A stretch of DNA of 64,000 nucleotides from Spirosoma endbachense (GCF_010233585.1 NZ_CP045997.1:6933018-6997017), one strand, 5' to 3'; counted from the first letter of the stretch, positions 35,547-45,076 are shown. Notes: generated from the letters alone by a model not told the origin. Made by a program: numbers and translations.

Positions 35547-36422
35547 ATGAAGCCGCACTTACTTAAAGTCCCTACCGAGCCTTCTCACTCGTTTAGCATC
35601 CGCCTGGACAAGATTCCCAACATTAATAACCGCTGGCATCACCATGCTGAAGTCGAACTAATCCACTTCCATCGGGGTGCTGGCACTCAGTTTGTGGGCG
35701 ATCATGTCAAGCGATTTGGACCGGGAGACATCGTGCTGGTCGGTGCGAATCTACCTCATTACTGGCGCTATGACGATACTTATTTTACTACTCAATCCGA
35801 AGAGGGCCCTTTCGCAACGGTTATCCATTTCACCGAAGATTTCTGGGGCGATCGATTTCTGAACCTGCCCGAAAACAAACCACTTAGAACTATTCTGGAA
35901 AAAGCACGTCGCGGCTTACTTCTAACGGACGAATCAGGTAAATCGGTAGGGGCATTGATGGAGGGTTTACGGCAAACGGAAGGACCTTACCGCATCATGG
36001 GCCTCATGAACTGCCTGCTTGCCATTGCCCGCTCAGAAGACGTCCAGTTGCTATCTTCGCTTGGCTTTCAGTACGACCGTTCTGACTCAGAAAACGAGCG
36101 GATCAATGCTATTTATGAGTATACGCTGAACCACTTCAGAGAAAAAATTTCGCTGGATGCCATTGCTGGTGTGGCTCGCCTTGTTCCGAACTCATTTTGC
36201 CGGTATTTCAAATCAAGAGCGGGTAAGACATACTCCCAGTTTCTGACGGAAATCAGAATAGGGCACGCCTGTAAACTCCTCATTGATAAGCAGGTAGACG
36301 TAAAGCAGATCTGCTATGAAAGCGGCTTTAATAATTCAAGCTGTTTTCATCAGCGATTTAAAGCCGTAACGGGTAAAAGTCCGCAAAGCTACCGGCTGGC
36401 GTATTCCGACAAACTGAATTGA
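35547..36422 (+). CDS. AraC family transcriptional regulator with cupin domain
   Basis: A 291-residue activator. N-terminal cupin sensor at about 20-110 (WHHHAEVELIHFHRGAGTQF and FGPGDIVLVGANLPHYWRYD); the C-terminal pair of helix-turn-helix motifs at about 195-290 (LDAIAGVARLVPNSFCRYFK; VKQICYESGFNNSSCFHQRF). Divergent from fucP, so it probably controls the permease/dehydrogenase genes in response to the transported sugar. The start at 35547 is an ATG two codons after an in-frame TTG. The 168-base divergent gap holds AACGTTTGT at about 35501, close to a -7 box. Confidence 0.92.
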   Translation: MKPHLLKVPTEPSHSFSIRLDKIPNINNRWHHHAEVELIHFHRGAGTQFVGDHVKRFGPGDIVLVGANLPHYWRYDDTYFTTQSEEGPFATVIHFTEDFWGDRFLNLPENKPLRTILEKARRGLLLTDESGKSVGALMEGLRQTEGPYRIMGLMNCLLAIARSEDVQLLSSLGFQYDRSDSENERINAIYEYTLNHFREKISLDAIAGVARLVPNSFCRYFKSRAGKTYSQFLTEIRIGHACKLLIDKQVDVKQICYESGFNNSSCFHQRFKAVTGKSPQSYRLAYSDKLN

Positions 36423-36462
36423 TCATGGCTTGCAGGTTCTACAGATAACTCAGGAAGGCGAT

Positions 36463-37119
36463 TTATTTTGTCGAAATCACTTTGTAAACTTCACTGGCAA
36501 TCAGACTTGCCCCTTCGGCAGTTGGGTGAATCCCGTCAATGAACAGCGAGCTTTTACCAAGCATGAGCGTATATAAATCGATTGTTTCCAGATTATTTTC
36601 TTTGGCAATCGTGCGTATCAACGGCACAATCTCATTTTTTACGACTGCCGAATCAACATCGAAGTTTTTGCTAAAAGCAGGGGGGGGTATACAGAGGTAT
36701 ATTTTAGGAGCGCTCGATAGTTTTTGAAATGACTTAATAAGGTCTAGGTAGTCGTTTTTAAACTCACTCTTATATTGCCAGTTCTGCTTTTTTGAATCAT
36801 TCGTGCCAAATTCAACGATGACAATCGATGGTCTCCAATTCAGGGCATATTGATATTTCTGGGCACTCCAGTAAGGGATATCGCTCTTTTTCAGTACGGC
36901 GCATCCGCCGACTCCATAATTTAATACCTTATTGGGCGTCGAGCTTTCCAGATTCTGGAGCTGGGTTGGGTACGTTTTATCAATGGGTAGCACATAGCCG
37001 TCGGTAATGCTGGTGCCAATACAGGCAATTTTTTCAGCTGGTGTCGTCGTTTCGCTGGTACATCCCGACAAAAACAGGCCTACTGACCCTGCTAGAATAA
37101 CTAAAAATTTTTCCTTCAT
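36463..37119 (-). CDS. SGNH/GDSL hydrolase lipoprotein
   Basis: A 218-residue lipid-anchored esterase. Lipobox FLSGC with Cys20; block I ACIGTSITDG with the nucleophile Ser, block II NYGVGGCAV, block III VEFGTNDSKK with the Asn, block V DGIHPTAEGA with Asp and His. This is a small single-domain SGNH enzyme, different in sequence from the one at 31222, and probably a carbohydrate or lipid esterase. It converges on the AraC gene, 40 bases from its stop. A perfect -7 box lies about 70 bases upstream. Confidence 0.88.
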   Translation of the reverse strand: MKEKFLVILAGSVGLFLSGCTSETTTPAEKIACIGTSITDGYVLPIDKTYPTQLQNLESSTPNKVLNYGVGGCAVLKKSDIPYWSAQKYQYALNWRPSIVIVEFGTNDSKKQNWQYKSEFKNDYLDLIKSFQKLSSAPKIYLCIPPPAFSKNFDVDSAVVKNEIVPLIRTIAKENNLETIDLYTLMLGKSSLFIDGIHPTAEGASLIASEVYKVISTK

Positions 37120-37188
37120 AGCTGTCGGCTCCAGATTCGATCATGAAGCCGTCGTTTAAATGGCTCTTCCCAAGAGCAAATTCAGTAG

Positions 37189-37196
37189 CAAAGATA
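37189..37196 (-). promoter_or_regulatory. Candidate -7 box of the SGNH lipoprotein gene
   Basis: TATCTTTG followed by C on the minus strand matches the Bacteroidota consensus TAnnTTTGY completely. It would give a leader of about 65 bases. A TTTC sits near the -33 position. Confidence 0.45.
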
Positions 37197-37285
37197 AACC
37201 TGTAAATCAGGGATTAGAAAGTTAAATCTGTTGAGGACTTCTGCCCAATCTATTTTTCACCTGGCAAGCCGGGAAATGAACTAGC

Positions 37286-37846
37286 TTAGAAATCTTTAAC
37301 GTCTTTAAGGGGTTTAAATTCCTCTTTAGCAGATGTGCCGGCTTTTGACGGATCGGCTATGCAAACCCGGCATAGGTACTGTATCTCTACAGACCATCCC
37401 TTGTCGACGTTGCCGACAGAAAGAGTGATCTGCGTTCGTGGAGTTAGCCAGATAACGTTTCTGATATCACCCAGAAAAGATGCCTTACCTTGTCCGTATT
37501 TTTCTGTCAAAAACGTTTCAAAATCAACTGATGCCGCAATAACATCATCTTTGGTAATGGAGGCCGTCATGTAGTAGTAATAGGAGGCCGATAACAGCGA
37601 ATCGCCATTGAATTCGTATTCAAGCCCTACCGTCCGATCAGCCAGTGGTATGCGGGTATAAAGTATCTTTTCCCGTTTAATCGAAGGTTTTGCGGTCTCT
37701 GTTTCCCGAACCTGCTTTGGTGTAAAACCCCAGCGGATCTTACGAAAATCAGCGTTTTGTTGCCCATAACTAACAGTTGCTGAGCAACTAAGAACAATAT
37801 AAACCAGGAAGACTCTCCAATATAATTTCATACGTATTTGATTCAT
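37286..37846 (-). CDS. Exported protein of unknown function
   Basis: A 186-residue protein with a signal peptide (LYWRVFLVYIVLSCSATVSY, cleavage after GQQ). The mature part starts with FRKIRWGFTPKQVRETE, a phrase found in small Bacteroidota proteins that describe a substrate and a linked enzyme regulation, but no domain name comes to mind. The end, VEIQYLCRVCIADPSKAG, has two Cys that could pair. An alternative ATG five codons in (37831) would also suit the signal. No link to neighbours is evident. Confidence 0.7.
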   Translation of the reverse strand: MNQIRMKLYWRVFLVYIVLSCSATVSYGQQNADFRKIRWGFTPKQVRETETAKPSIKREKILYTRIPLADRTVGLEYEFNGDSLLSASYYYYMTASITKDDVIAASVDFETFLTEKYGQGKASFLGDIRNVIWLTPRTQITLSVGNVDKGWSVEIQYLCRVCIADPSKAGTSAKEEFKPLKDVKDF

Positions 37847-38025
37847 TTTGATGCTTTTTACGGGATTACTACCACTATTATCTATTTATCTTAAAGACTA
37901 CTAACGGATATTGGCCAAGGTTTGCAAGATACGCTGATAGCGATAAAGAAAGGAGTTATTTTAATCGGGCAAGCAGCAAAATGGGGTCGTTTTTATCCAG
38001 TTGATGGTTTGCTGACAGGCTTATT

Positions 38026-40122
38026 CTATACTGGTAGATACACACTAAATATAGATCCCTCCCCTGGCCGACTACGGGCCGTGATAGCTCCACCATGATT
38101 CGCAACGACCTTTTCGCAGATGGCCAGGCCAATACCTGTGCCCGAAAACTGGCTTTTACCGTGCAATCGCTGGAAGATCTGAAAGATGCGATCAAGGTAC
38201 TTCTCATCAAAGCCAATCCCATTGTCGGATACGCTGATACAATGATACGCATTAGCCACACGGGTAGGCTTCACTGAAGACGGTAAGTCTCTGGCGGTCA
38301 CCTGTCTGTTTCTTATATGAATCAGCGGAGAAACGCCCGGTCGGTGAAACTTGAGTGCGTTACTAATCAGATTCTGAAACAGTTGGCCCAGTTGTGATTT
38401 ATCACCTTTAACCACTGGTAGCGTATCGATCTCAACAACCCCATTCGTTTCCTCAATTATCAGTTCTAAATCCGTTAAGACAACATTGACTATGTCCGTT
38501 AGCGAAACCAATTCTGTTCTGTCCCGGTAGGTGGAGATACGGGAGAAAGCCAATAAGTCTTTAATAAACAAAGACATTCGATGAGCCGACGCCTGCATCC
38601 GCTCCAGGTATTCAACACCATCACCCAATTGTTCTCCGTAGTTATTTTTGAGTAGGTCGCCAAAGGACTGAACCTTACGCAAGGGCTCCTGCAAGTCATG
38701 GGAGGCAATGTAGGCGAATTGCTGGAGGTTCTCATTAGAGCGGGTAAAGAGCCGATTCGATTCAGCCAGCTCTTCATTGGCGATCATAAGCTCTTCATTC
38801 ATATTCGCCAGTTCTTCGTTGCTGGTAGCCAGTTCTCGAGTGCGCTGCTTTACCTGTTGCTCTAACTCCGCCGATAAAGTCCGGTAACGGGTTTCGCTTT
38901 CTTCCACTTTTTGCCGGGCCTGTACCTGTCCGGTAACATCGGTAGCCACGACCAGTATACCCGTAACCCGGTCAGGGTCGTCCTGGGCAATATCACGCTG
39001 AGGCTGATAGATCAGATCAACATAAATAGTTTCGAGCTGATTATGTCGCACGACATCAACAGCCACTTCTTTAGCTGTATACGGTTTTTCCGTTGCAATA
39101 ACCTGCTTGAGCAGTTGATCGAATCCCTGTCCCGCCAGTTCCGGAAGCGCTACCAGTAACGGTTTTCCTACGATTTGATCTGGTCGACGCCCAACCAGTT
39201 CCCCATAGAAAGGATTCGCCATCTGAAACATCAAATCATTTTCACTGATGATAGCGATGGCAACCGGCGATTGTTCAAAGGAAGTAAGTACTTGCCTCTG
39301 AAGGGATTCTATTCGTTTTTGAGCGAGGACCCGCTCAGTCACTTCAAGTGCCATTTCTAAAATAGCGTACACCTCGCCCTGCTCATTACGCAGCGGTTTA
39401 TAGGTGAAGTCAAAGTAATAAATGCCCGAAATACCATTAACGGGTAGTTCCGCAGGCGTGTTCTGAGCCTCGTAGGTCTGGCCCGATGTGTAGACTTCAT
39501 CCAGAATTTGCAGGAAAGGCTGCCCAGCCAGTTCAGGTACAGCTTCTCTCAACGATTTGCCTATCACGGTTTGGTCTTTCCCCCAGAAGTTGATCATTAA
39601 GTCATTGGCAACCTCAACGATTAACTCACGCCCAACAAACAAACAGGTAGCTACGGGCGCTTCTTCAATTAGTGTACGGAAACGTTCCTGATTAGCTTTA
39701 AGCTGCTGGCGGGCATCAACGCTAGACGTAACATCCTGAGCAATTCCCGAAAAACGAACAATCCTGCCCTCGTTATTCAAAAAGGTTTTTCCCTTGGCAT
39801 GTACCCATCGCTGCCGCCCGCCATCGGCCAGCGTTCGGAACGTAATATTATGCTGCCCATCGCCGTCGGGACTGAGCGACTTTTTATTAGCCAAAGCAAC
39901 CCATTCCCGATCATCTGGATGCACCTGGGCCAATAAGGTGGCTGCTGACGCAGAAGCGTCGGGAGCCAATCCGAATAATTGCTTACAGATTGGCGACCAT
40001 TCGGCATAGCCAGTCTCCAGATTATAATCCCAGGTGCCCACTTCAGCAGCCTGCAAGGCAAAGGTCAATCGCTCGACCAAGGCCGCATTCTCTTCGTTCA
40101 AAGGCGTGTCAGAAGGTTGCAT
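38026..40122 (-). CDS. PAS-domain sensor histidine kinase
   Basis: A 698-residue soluble kinase with no membrane segment. Three PAS-type domains: about 15-135 (GTWDYNLETGYAEWSPICKQ, with PAC end RIVRFSGIAQDVTSS), 145-265 and 278-400 (QSPVAIAIISENDLMFQMAN). A coiled coil at about 410-465 has repeated EELAN/EELAE units. The HisKA domain has FAYIASHDLQEPLRKVQ with phospho-acceptor His475. The HATPase domain shows NLISNALKFH (N box), SDNGIGFDE (G1) and GTGIGLAIC (G2). It belongs to the bacteriophytochrome-like kinase group common in Cytophagales. No receiver gene is adjacent, so its partner is unknown. Confidence 0.94.
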   Translation of the reverse strand: MQPSDTPLNEENAALVERLTFALQAAEVGTWDYNLETGYAEWSPICKQLFGLAPDASASAATLLAQVHPDDREWVALANKKSLSPDGDGQHNITFRTLADGGRQRWVHAKGKTFLNNEGRIVRFSGIAQDVTSSVDARQQLKANQERFRTLIEEAPVATCLFVGRELIVEVANDLMINFWGKDQTVIGKSLREAVPELAGQPFLQILDEVYTSGQTYEAQNTPAELPVNGISGIYYFDFTYKPLRNEQGEVYAILEMALEVTERVLAQKRIESLQRQVLTSFEQSPVAIAIISENDLMFQMANPFYGELVGRRPDQIVGKPLLVALPELAGQGFDQLLKQVIATEKPYTAKEVAVDVVRHNQLETIYVDLIYQPQRDIAQDDPDRVTGILVVATDVTGQVQARQKVEESETRYRTLSAELEQQVKQRTRELATSNEELANMNEELMIANEELAESNRLFTRSNENLQQFAYIASHDLQEPLRKVQSFGDLLKNNYGEQLGDGVEYLERMQASAHRMSLFIKDLLAFSRISTYRDRTELVSLTDIVNVVLTDLELIIEETNGVVEIDTLPVVKGDKSQLGQLFQNLISNALKFHRPGVSPLIHIRNRQVTARDLPSSVKPTRVANAYHCISVSDNGIGFDEKYLDRIFQIFQRLHGKSQFSGTGIGLAICEKVVANHGGAITARSRPGEGSIFSVYLPV

Positions 40123-40408
40123 TGTCCACTGTTATCACATGCAAAATAACCACAAAATAGACAGCATGTTTGCTTATTCATCTGTTATAGATTGACTGGC
40201 CTACTTATAAGTATAATACATATAGTATTCCTTGTCGGGCTATAAACCTACTGCTACAGGCACTGTTAACCTGCTAAGCAGAAACGAATTACAGCCAATA
40301 GTCAAAACGATAGTGATTAAAAAGGATTGGGACTGATGAAGTTAAGTTATCACCAGTTAATCAATGCCTCTGTTGACATTCCTCCCCTAACCAATCATCG
40401 TCCAATCA
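40123..40408. other. Divergent intergenic region
   Basis: AT-rich spacer between the kinase start and the palindrome upstream of the TonB receptor. It has one near -7 sequence for the kinase (CAAAATAA at about 40141 on the complement side) and nothing else that I recognise. Confidence 0.4.
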
Positions 40409-40446
40409 GCCAAAGCGTTATATTTGTAAGAAAATAACGCTTTGGC
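40409..40446. promoter_or_regulatory. Palindromic operator over the TonB-receptor promoter
   Basis: A perfect 13-bp inverted repeat, GCCAAAGCGTTAT at 40409-40421 and ATAACGCTTTGGC at 40434-40446, with a 12-base spacer. TATATTTG at 40419-40426, a perfect -7 box, begins inside the left arm. The transcript would start inside or just before the right arm, 17 bases before the receptor ATG. A dimeric regulator bound here would block initiation. The same structure could also form an RNA hairpin only if transcription began upstream. Confidence 0.65.
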
Positions 40447-40463
40447 AAACCAATCCTGACTGG

Positions 40464-42473
40464 ATGAAAAACTTTACTTACTCCGCGTTAATCGGGTTTT
40501 TTCCCTTTATCTCCATCGTTTCCCAACCAGCATTTTCTCAACAGACAAATACACCTGACTCCGGCCGGGTGTTTAGCCTGGGCGAAGTGACCGTACTGGG
40601 TAGGCGTAGTGTTGACTCAGCCAATACAGCCTTAAGCCGGCGAATTGAAGCTTTTAACCGACTGGATGTGGGCCGAGCACTCAGTCTGCTTCCGGGAGTG
40701 ACACTCTCCAGCGTAGGGGCGCGGAACGAAACAATGGTGTATGTGCGCGGGTTTGATTTGCGACAGGTTCCCGTATTCATTGATGGCATTCCGGTCTACG
40801 TTCCCTATGACGGCTATGTAGATCTGGGTCGGTTTACAACCTTCGATCTGGCGGAAGTTAATGTAGCCAAGGGCTTTTCCTCTGTGACCTATGGCCCCAA
40901 CACACTGGGAGGGGCAATTAATCTGGTATCTCGCCGGCCACAGCAGCGGCTGGAGTTCGACGGTCGGGCGGGCTTGCTCAGTGGCCAGGGACATCGACTG
41001 AATCTTAATCTGGGTAGTAAGTTGGGTAAATTCTATGTACAGGCTTCGGCCTCGCAACTCAAACAGGAAACGTATCCACTTGCCAGCGATTTCACACCCC
41101 AACCTCAGGAAAATGGCGGAGATCGGGAAAATGCTTACCGCAATGATCGAAAATACAGCCTGAAAGTAGGGTTTACCCCGAATGCTACCGACGAGTATAC
41201 CATGAGCTATGTCAATCAGCACGGCACTAAGGGTACGCCCCCCTACGCAGGAAGTGATCCCAGACAGACGGCCCGATTCTGGCAATGGCCGTATTGGGAT
41301 AAACAGAGCTGGTATTTTATTTCCCGCACGGCTCTAACGAGCAGGAGTTATCTAAAAGCGCGGCTTTTTTATGATCGCTTCAAAAACCTGCTGAGTGCTT
41401 TCGATGATAATACGTATTCAACCCAGAAAAAAGGATCTTCCTTTAATAGCTATTACAATGATGATACGAAAGGAGGATCACTTGAATACGGAAACCAACT
41501 AGCAGAACGTCATACCTTAAAAGCATCGGTTCACTATAAGCAGGACCGGCACCGGGAAAATAATGCAGGTGAACCCGTGCGTACATTTGAGGATCAGACC
41601 TTATCGATTGGTATTGAAGATGTGTATCGACTCACGAGTCGGTTATCGCTGGTGCCGGGTCTGAGCTACAATGCCAGGAAGAGTTTACGGGCGGAAAATT
41701 ACGAAAGCACAACCAAACTCATTACGCCTTTCGCAGGCAATAACAGTAGGGCCTTCAATGCGCAGGCCGGGTTATTTTTTAGTCCGACCACCCAACGGCA
41801 AGTGAGCCTCACGGTAGCCCGTAAAACTCGCTTTGCCACCATCAAAGATCGGTATTCCTATCGTATGGGAGCCGCTATTCCGAACCCGGATTTAAAAGCG
41901 GAGTCAGCGCTCCATCTGGAAGCCGCCTATTCGGATCAAATAAACCTGGCGCGCCCTGGCCGATCCCTGGCTCTTCAGACCAGCCTGTTTTACAGTCGCC
42001 TGACCGACGCCATTCAGCAGGTTAACAACGTACAACCGGGAGTCTATCAGTTTCAGAATACAGGACAAGCCGAATTCTATGGTGGTGACGTGTCGGTGAA
42101 GGTTCCAATTAGTGCCGCTGTTCAGGCAGGTGCGCAATATTCCTACATTCACCGGCAGAATTTAAGCAATCCCGACCTGAAATTTGTGGATGTGCCCGAT
42201 CATAAAATTTTTGTGTATGCTCAGGCTCAATTCCTCCGCCGTGCGGCTCTAATCGGTAGCATTGATTATAATTCGGCCCGTTATAGCACCAGTTATGGGA
42301 TACAGGCGGGTAGCTTTCTGGTGGCCAATGTAAAAGGATCGGTACGATTGCAACGCTATGTGAGCCTGGAAGGCGGCATCAACAACCTGTTTGATCGAAA
42401 TTATGCACTGGCCGAAGGGTTTCCTGAACCAGGTCGAAATTTCTTTGTGAATGTAGTCATTACTAATTTGTAA
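40464..42473 (+). CDS. TonB-dependent outer-membrane receptor
   Basis: A 669-residue transporter. Signal peptide ending near FSQQTNT; a TonB-box-like region GEVTVLG; plug domain at about 45-160 (LPGVTLSSVGARNETMVYVR, FIDGIPVYVPYDGYVDLGR, FSSVTYGPNTLGGAINLVSR); 22-strand barrel to the end, closing with FFVNVVITNL. No carboxypeptidase-like N-terminal domain and no SusD partner, so it is a lone receptor more like those for iron chelates, cofactors or metals than for glycans. The strong palindrome over its promoter fits tight control by a ligand- or metal-sensing repressor. Substrate unknown. Confidence 0.93.
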   Translation: MKNFTYSALIGFFPFISIVSQPAFSQQTNTPDSGRVFSLGEVTVLGRRSVDSANTALSRRIEAFNRLDVGRALSLLPGVTLSSVGARNETMVYVRGFDLRQVPVFIDGIPVYVPYDGYVDLGRFTTFDLAEVNVAKGFSSVTYGPNTLGGAINLVSRRPQQRLEFDGRAGLLSGQGHRLNLNLGSKLGKFYVQASASQLKQETYPLASDFTPQPQENGGDRENAYRNDRKYSLKVGFTPNATDEYTMSYVNQHGTKGTPPYAGSDPRQTARFWQWPYWDKQSWYFISRTALTSRSYLKARLFYDRFKNLLSAFDDNTYSTQKKGSSFNSYYNDDTKGGSLEYGNQLAERHTLKASVHYKQDRHRENNAGEPVRTFEDQTLSIGIEDVYRLTSRLSLVPGLSYNARKSLRAENYESTTKLITPFAGNNSRAFNAQAGLFFSPTTQRQVSLTVARKTRFATIKDRYSYRMGAAIPNPDLKAESALHLEAAYSDQINLARPGRSLALQTSLFYSRLTDAIQQVNNVQPGVYQFQNTGQAEFYGGDVSVKVPISAAVQAGAQYSYIHRQNLSNPDLKFVDVPDHKIFVYAQAQFLRRAALIGSIDYNSARYSTSYGIQAGSFLVANVKGSVRLQRYVSLEGGINNLFDRNYALAEGFPEPGRNFFVNVVITNL

Positions 42474-42480
42474 TTAAGAT

Positions 42481-42588
42481 TTAGGGCTTTCGCTCAGCAT
42501 AGACGCGTGCCACCGCAACGGCGGACCGTGGTTTGTTTGAGCATCAGTGGTAACCGTGGCACGCGTCTATGCTGAGCGAAAGCCCTAA
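42481..42588. repeat. Dispersed palindromic repeat, copy C
   Basis: A perfect 33-bp inverted repeat: arms 42481-42513 (TTAGGGCTTTCGCTCAGCAT, then AGACGCGTGCCAC) and 42556-42588. The 42-base centre begins CGCAACGGCGGACCGTGGTT and ends GGTAACC. The core matches copy A, the CTTTCGCTCAG arm matches copy B. It sits 7 bases after the TonB-receptor stop and before the convergent monooxygenase, and could end transcription from both. Confidence 0.85.
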
Positions 42589-42681
42589 GATTATCAACAA
42601 GTTCAACGCTTCACCTTGTAGCCCAAACAAAGCTAGTCCGCTCCACTTGCGAAGCGAGATCCTTGTGCATGGTTTGGGATA

Positions 42682-44214
42682 TCAGCTTCCTGAACGACCA
42701 ACAAACCAGCGGGCAGCAGCTTTTTGGAGTTCGCTGGTTTGTTGGTCGTTATCAGAAGCCCAGGCTACAACCCCATCAGGGCGGATCAGCACGGCGCTTA
42801 AAGCTAATCGGTCTTTTGCACTACCTGAACTATATTTGATTCGGCCTTCATATTCACTCGCCAACGTTTTAAGTGAAGCATTCCGATCAAAATCAAGCAG
42901 TATTCCCTGGCCATCGTGCATTAACTCGCCCATTGTTGCACCGTCTTCGAACTCAAAATTGGGAACACTGTAGCCTACCAGCGGGTGGTCGCCATCGAGA
43001 TTGTAGTGTGTGTTAACACCCCAGACCCGTCCTGCAAAATAGGTGGCTCCATCGCGTGTATTCATAAGGTCACGGACAATTGCATTCAGCGCGCGGGCGT
43101 ATGGGTCGGGTTTCATGATTGCCGCCTGGGCGCGAGACCAATCCAGAACCTGTGCCCCAATCGGGTGTCGTTCAATACTATAACTGTCCAATAAACCTTC
43201 TGGCGCTTTCTCCTGAAGGCTTGCTGCGAGCTTCCAGCCAAGGTTCATGGCATCACCCAGTCCAAGGTTAAGCCCCTGTCCGCCCAACGGTGCGTGAATA
43301 TGGGCAGCATCGCCGGCTAAAAGTACCCGTCCGTTGCGGTAGGTTGTGGCCTGCCGTGCTCGGTCCGTCCAGGTAGTTACCGCATGTAAGGCGCTGATCG
43401 TAACATCGGTGTTCGAGACCCGGCGTAGCACTTCCTGAACGTGTTCAAGCGTGACTGGTTCCGAATTATGAAAGGCCCCACCATCAAAATCCTGTATCGC
43501 CAGGTAACCTGGCTGCGATTGAAGGTACAGGCCCGTTGGTGTCACGTTTCGGCCCGGCTTGAGCTTCTCCGGGTTGGCGATGTCTACTTTAGCCGAGTAG
43601 CCGGTAAATTCTGGCTCCGTACCGACGAATTCAAAACCGCCCGCCTTGCGAACCACACTACGACTTCCATCGCAACCCACGAGCCATTTACCGTTAAAAG
43701 CCTGGTCGCCTGACAGAACAGTCACCCCGTCTGCGGTTTGATGAAAGTCAGTAACGGCAAGCCCCCGTTTGATTTCAACACCTAAGAATTTTGCTCGTCG
43801 GGACAGCACCGTTTCAAGTTCCTCTATTTCAGAAATCAAACTGGTGTCGGTCGAGCCTGGCAGGCGATACTTCCACTGTGAGGTATCAATATCGCCGTCA
43901 TGAAATGGAATACCGGCGAAGTGCCCTGCCTGGCGACGGGGCCCTTGTACAGCATTTAAGTGGGGGTTTTTAAGGCGTTTATGTATTTCCAGTTCCTGTA
44001 GCAACCCACGACGGTAAAGCGCTTCAATAGAGGGCGCTGAGAGTCCTCGTATCCCGAATGGCATTTGCTTTAAGGGCGAATGCGGGTTCTCTGCCTTTTC
44101 CAGTATCAGAACTGAACAGTTGGCCAGGCCCAGTTCACAGGCGAGGAATAGACCTACAGGCCCTGCGCCGGAAATGATTACATCGTAGATAGAGTGATTT
44201 TGTGTAGCTTTCAT
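42682..44214 (-). CDS. FAD-dependent aromatic monooxygenase (PheA/TfdB, Rox-like)
   Basis: A 510-residue class A flavoprotein. FAD-binding ISGAGPVGLFLACELGLAN at the N-terminus; GCDGSRSVVRKAGG, the DG motif; VLLAGDAAHIHAPLGGQGLN, the GD motif; and a thioredoxin-like C-terminal domain (ALSAVLIRPDGVVAWA). Family members hydroxylate phenols or polyketides, and some (Rox, TetX-like) inactivate antibiotics; which applies here is unknown. The start at 44214 is the ATG before the FAD motif. The AraC gene immediately upstream, 40 bases away on the same strand, is likely its regulator. Confidence 0.92.
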   Translation of the reverse strand: MKATQNHSIYDVIISGAGPVGLFLACELGLANCSVLILEKAENPHSPLKQMPFGIRGLSAPSIEALYRRGLLQELEIHKRLKNPHLNAVQGPRRQAGHFAGIPFHDGDIDTSQWKYRLPGSTDTSLISEIEELETVLSRRAKFLGVEIKRGLAVTDFHQTADGVTVLSGDQAFNGKWLVGCDGSRSVVRKAGGFEFVGTEPEFTGYSAKVDIANPEKLKPGRNVTPTGLYLQSQPGYLAIQDFDGGAFHNSEPVTLEHVQEVLRRVSNTDVTISALHAVTTWTDRARQATTYRNGRVLLAGDAAHIHAPLGGQGLNLGLGDAMNLGWKLAASLQEKAPEGLLDSYSIERHPIGAQVLDWSRAQAAIMKPDPYARALNAIVRDLMNTRDGATYFAGRVWGVNTHYNLDGDHPLVGYSVPNFEFEDGATMGELMHDGQGILLDFDRNASLKTLASEYEGRIKYSSGSAKDRLALSAVLIRPDGVVAWASDNDQQTSELQKAAARWFVGRSGS

Positions 44215-44254
44215 AGTCAATGATTGAAACACAAAATTCTGAAATACGCCTGTG

Positions 44255-45076
44255 TTAGGCTTGTATAAACGCGACAAAATCGTCGCTTACAGCCTGTTTC
44301 CCTTTCTTCGCTTTTCGGGCGAAAGCCGCTGGCGAAATGCCGCTGTAACGCTTGAATTCCCTGCTTAAGTGGGATTGATCGGCATAACCCATTTCATGAG
44401 CTAAGCCGGCAAGGTTAGCATCTGGATAAAGCCATAACTGATTTCGTACCTGCTCAAAGCGCATCAGACCAGACACATCTTTAACCGTATAGCCCGACGA
44501 TTGCTTGAAGTTCCTTTCAAGGGTACGAACCGTTGCATGAGCCGCTGCCGCTACCTGGCTTACCGGCATGGTGCCGTTTGCTTCCCTCATAGCAACCCCC
44601 GCTTTGAACAGCATAGTGTCAATAGAAATCCGCGACCGTGCATCCAGAAAATACGCTTTTAGCTGAGCCATCGCTTCATCTGTTCTACCGGCATTGATAT
44701 CCTCTTCCAACGTGTATTGAAGCTGGGCGACAGGATGCTCGACTATGCGTACGCCATCTTTACCGGACGGCAGTCCAAGCAAATCGAACACGGTCCAGGG
44801 AAAGCATCGGATGCCAATGATTTCTAACTGGTTTTTCGAGTAAAAAAGAACAGGCCGATTGAGCAGTCCCACCATAAACGGCGATGGCAATAGCTGTAAG
44901 TCTCCATTGTAAGAAATGCTGCAGCCGCTTCCGAAGTGAAAAATCAGTTCAGCATAACCATCAGGTACGACCTCAAAACTCGATTGTTGTGCGCCGAAGT
45001 CTATACTGTCGTACCAAAAGCACTTTATGGCATCCCGTAGCTCTTCAGGAGGTTCAAATTCTATGTGTGCTTCCAT
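44255..45076 (-). CDS. AraC family transcriptional regulator
   Basis: A 273-residue regulator starting MEAHIEFEPPEELRDAIKCF. N-terminal DUF6597-like sensor (VVPDGYAELIFHFGSG, PFMVGLLNRPVLFYSK, GIRCFPWTVFDLLGLP) and a C-terminal AraC DNA-binding domain at about 165-260 (VSQVAAAAHATVRTLERNFK and LAGLAHEMGYADQSHLSREF). A longer start at 45163 is in frame but lies at the promoter sequence. The gene precedes the FAD monooxygenase by 40 bases and probably senses its substrate. Confidence 0.9.
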   Translation of the reverse strand: MEAHIEFEPPEELRDAIKCFWYDSIDFGAQQSSFEVVPDGYAELIFHFGSGCSISYNGDLQLLPSPFMVGLLNRPVLFYSKNQLEIIGIRCFPWTVFDLLGLPSGKDGVRIVEHPVAQLQYTLEEDINAGRTDEAMAQLKAYFLDARSRISIDTMLFKAGVAMREANGTMPVSQVAAAAHATVRTLERNFKQSSGYTVKDVSGLMRFEQVRNQLWLYPDANLAGLAHEMGYADQSHLSREFKRYSGISPAAFARKAKKGKQAVSDDFVAFIQA

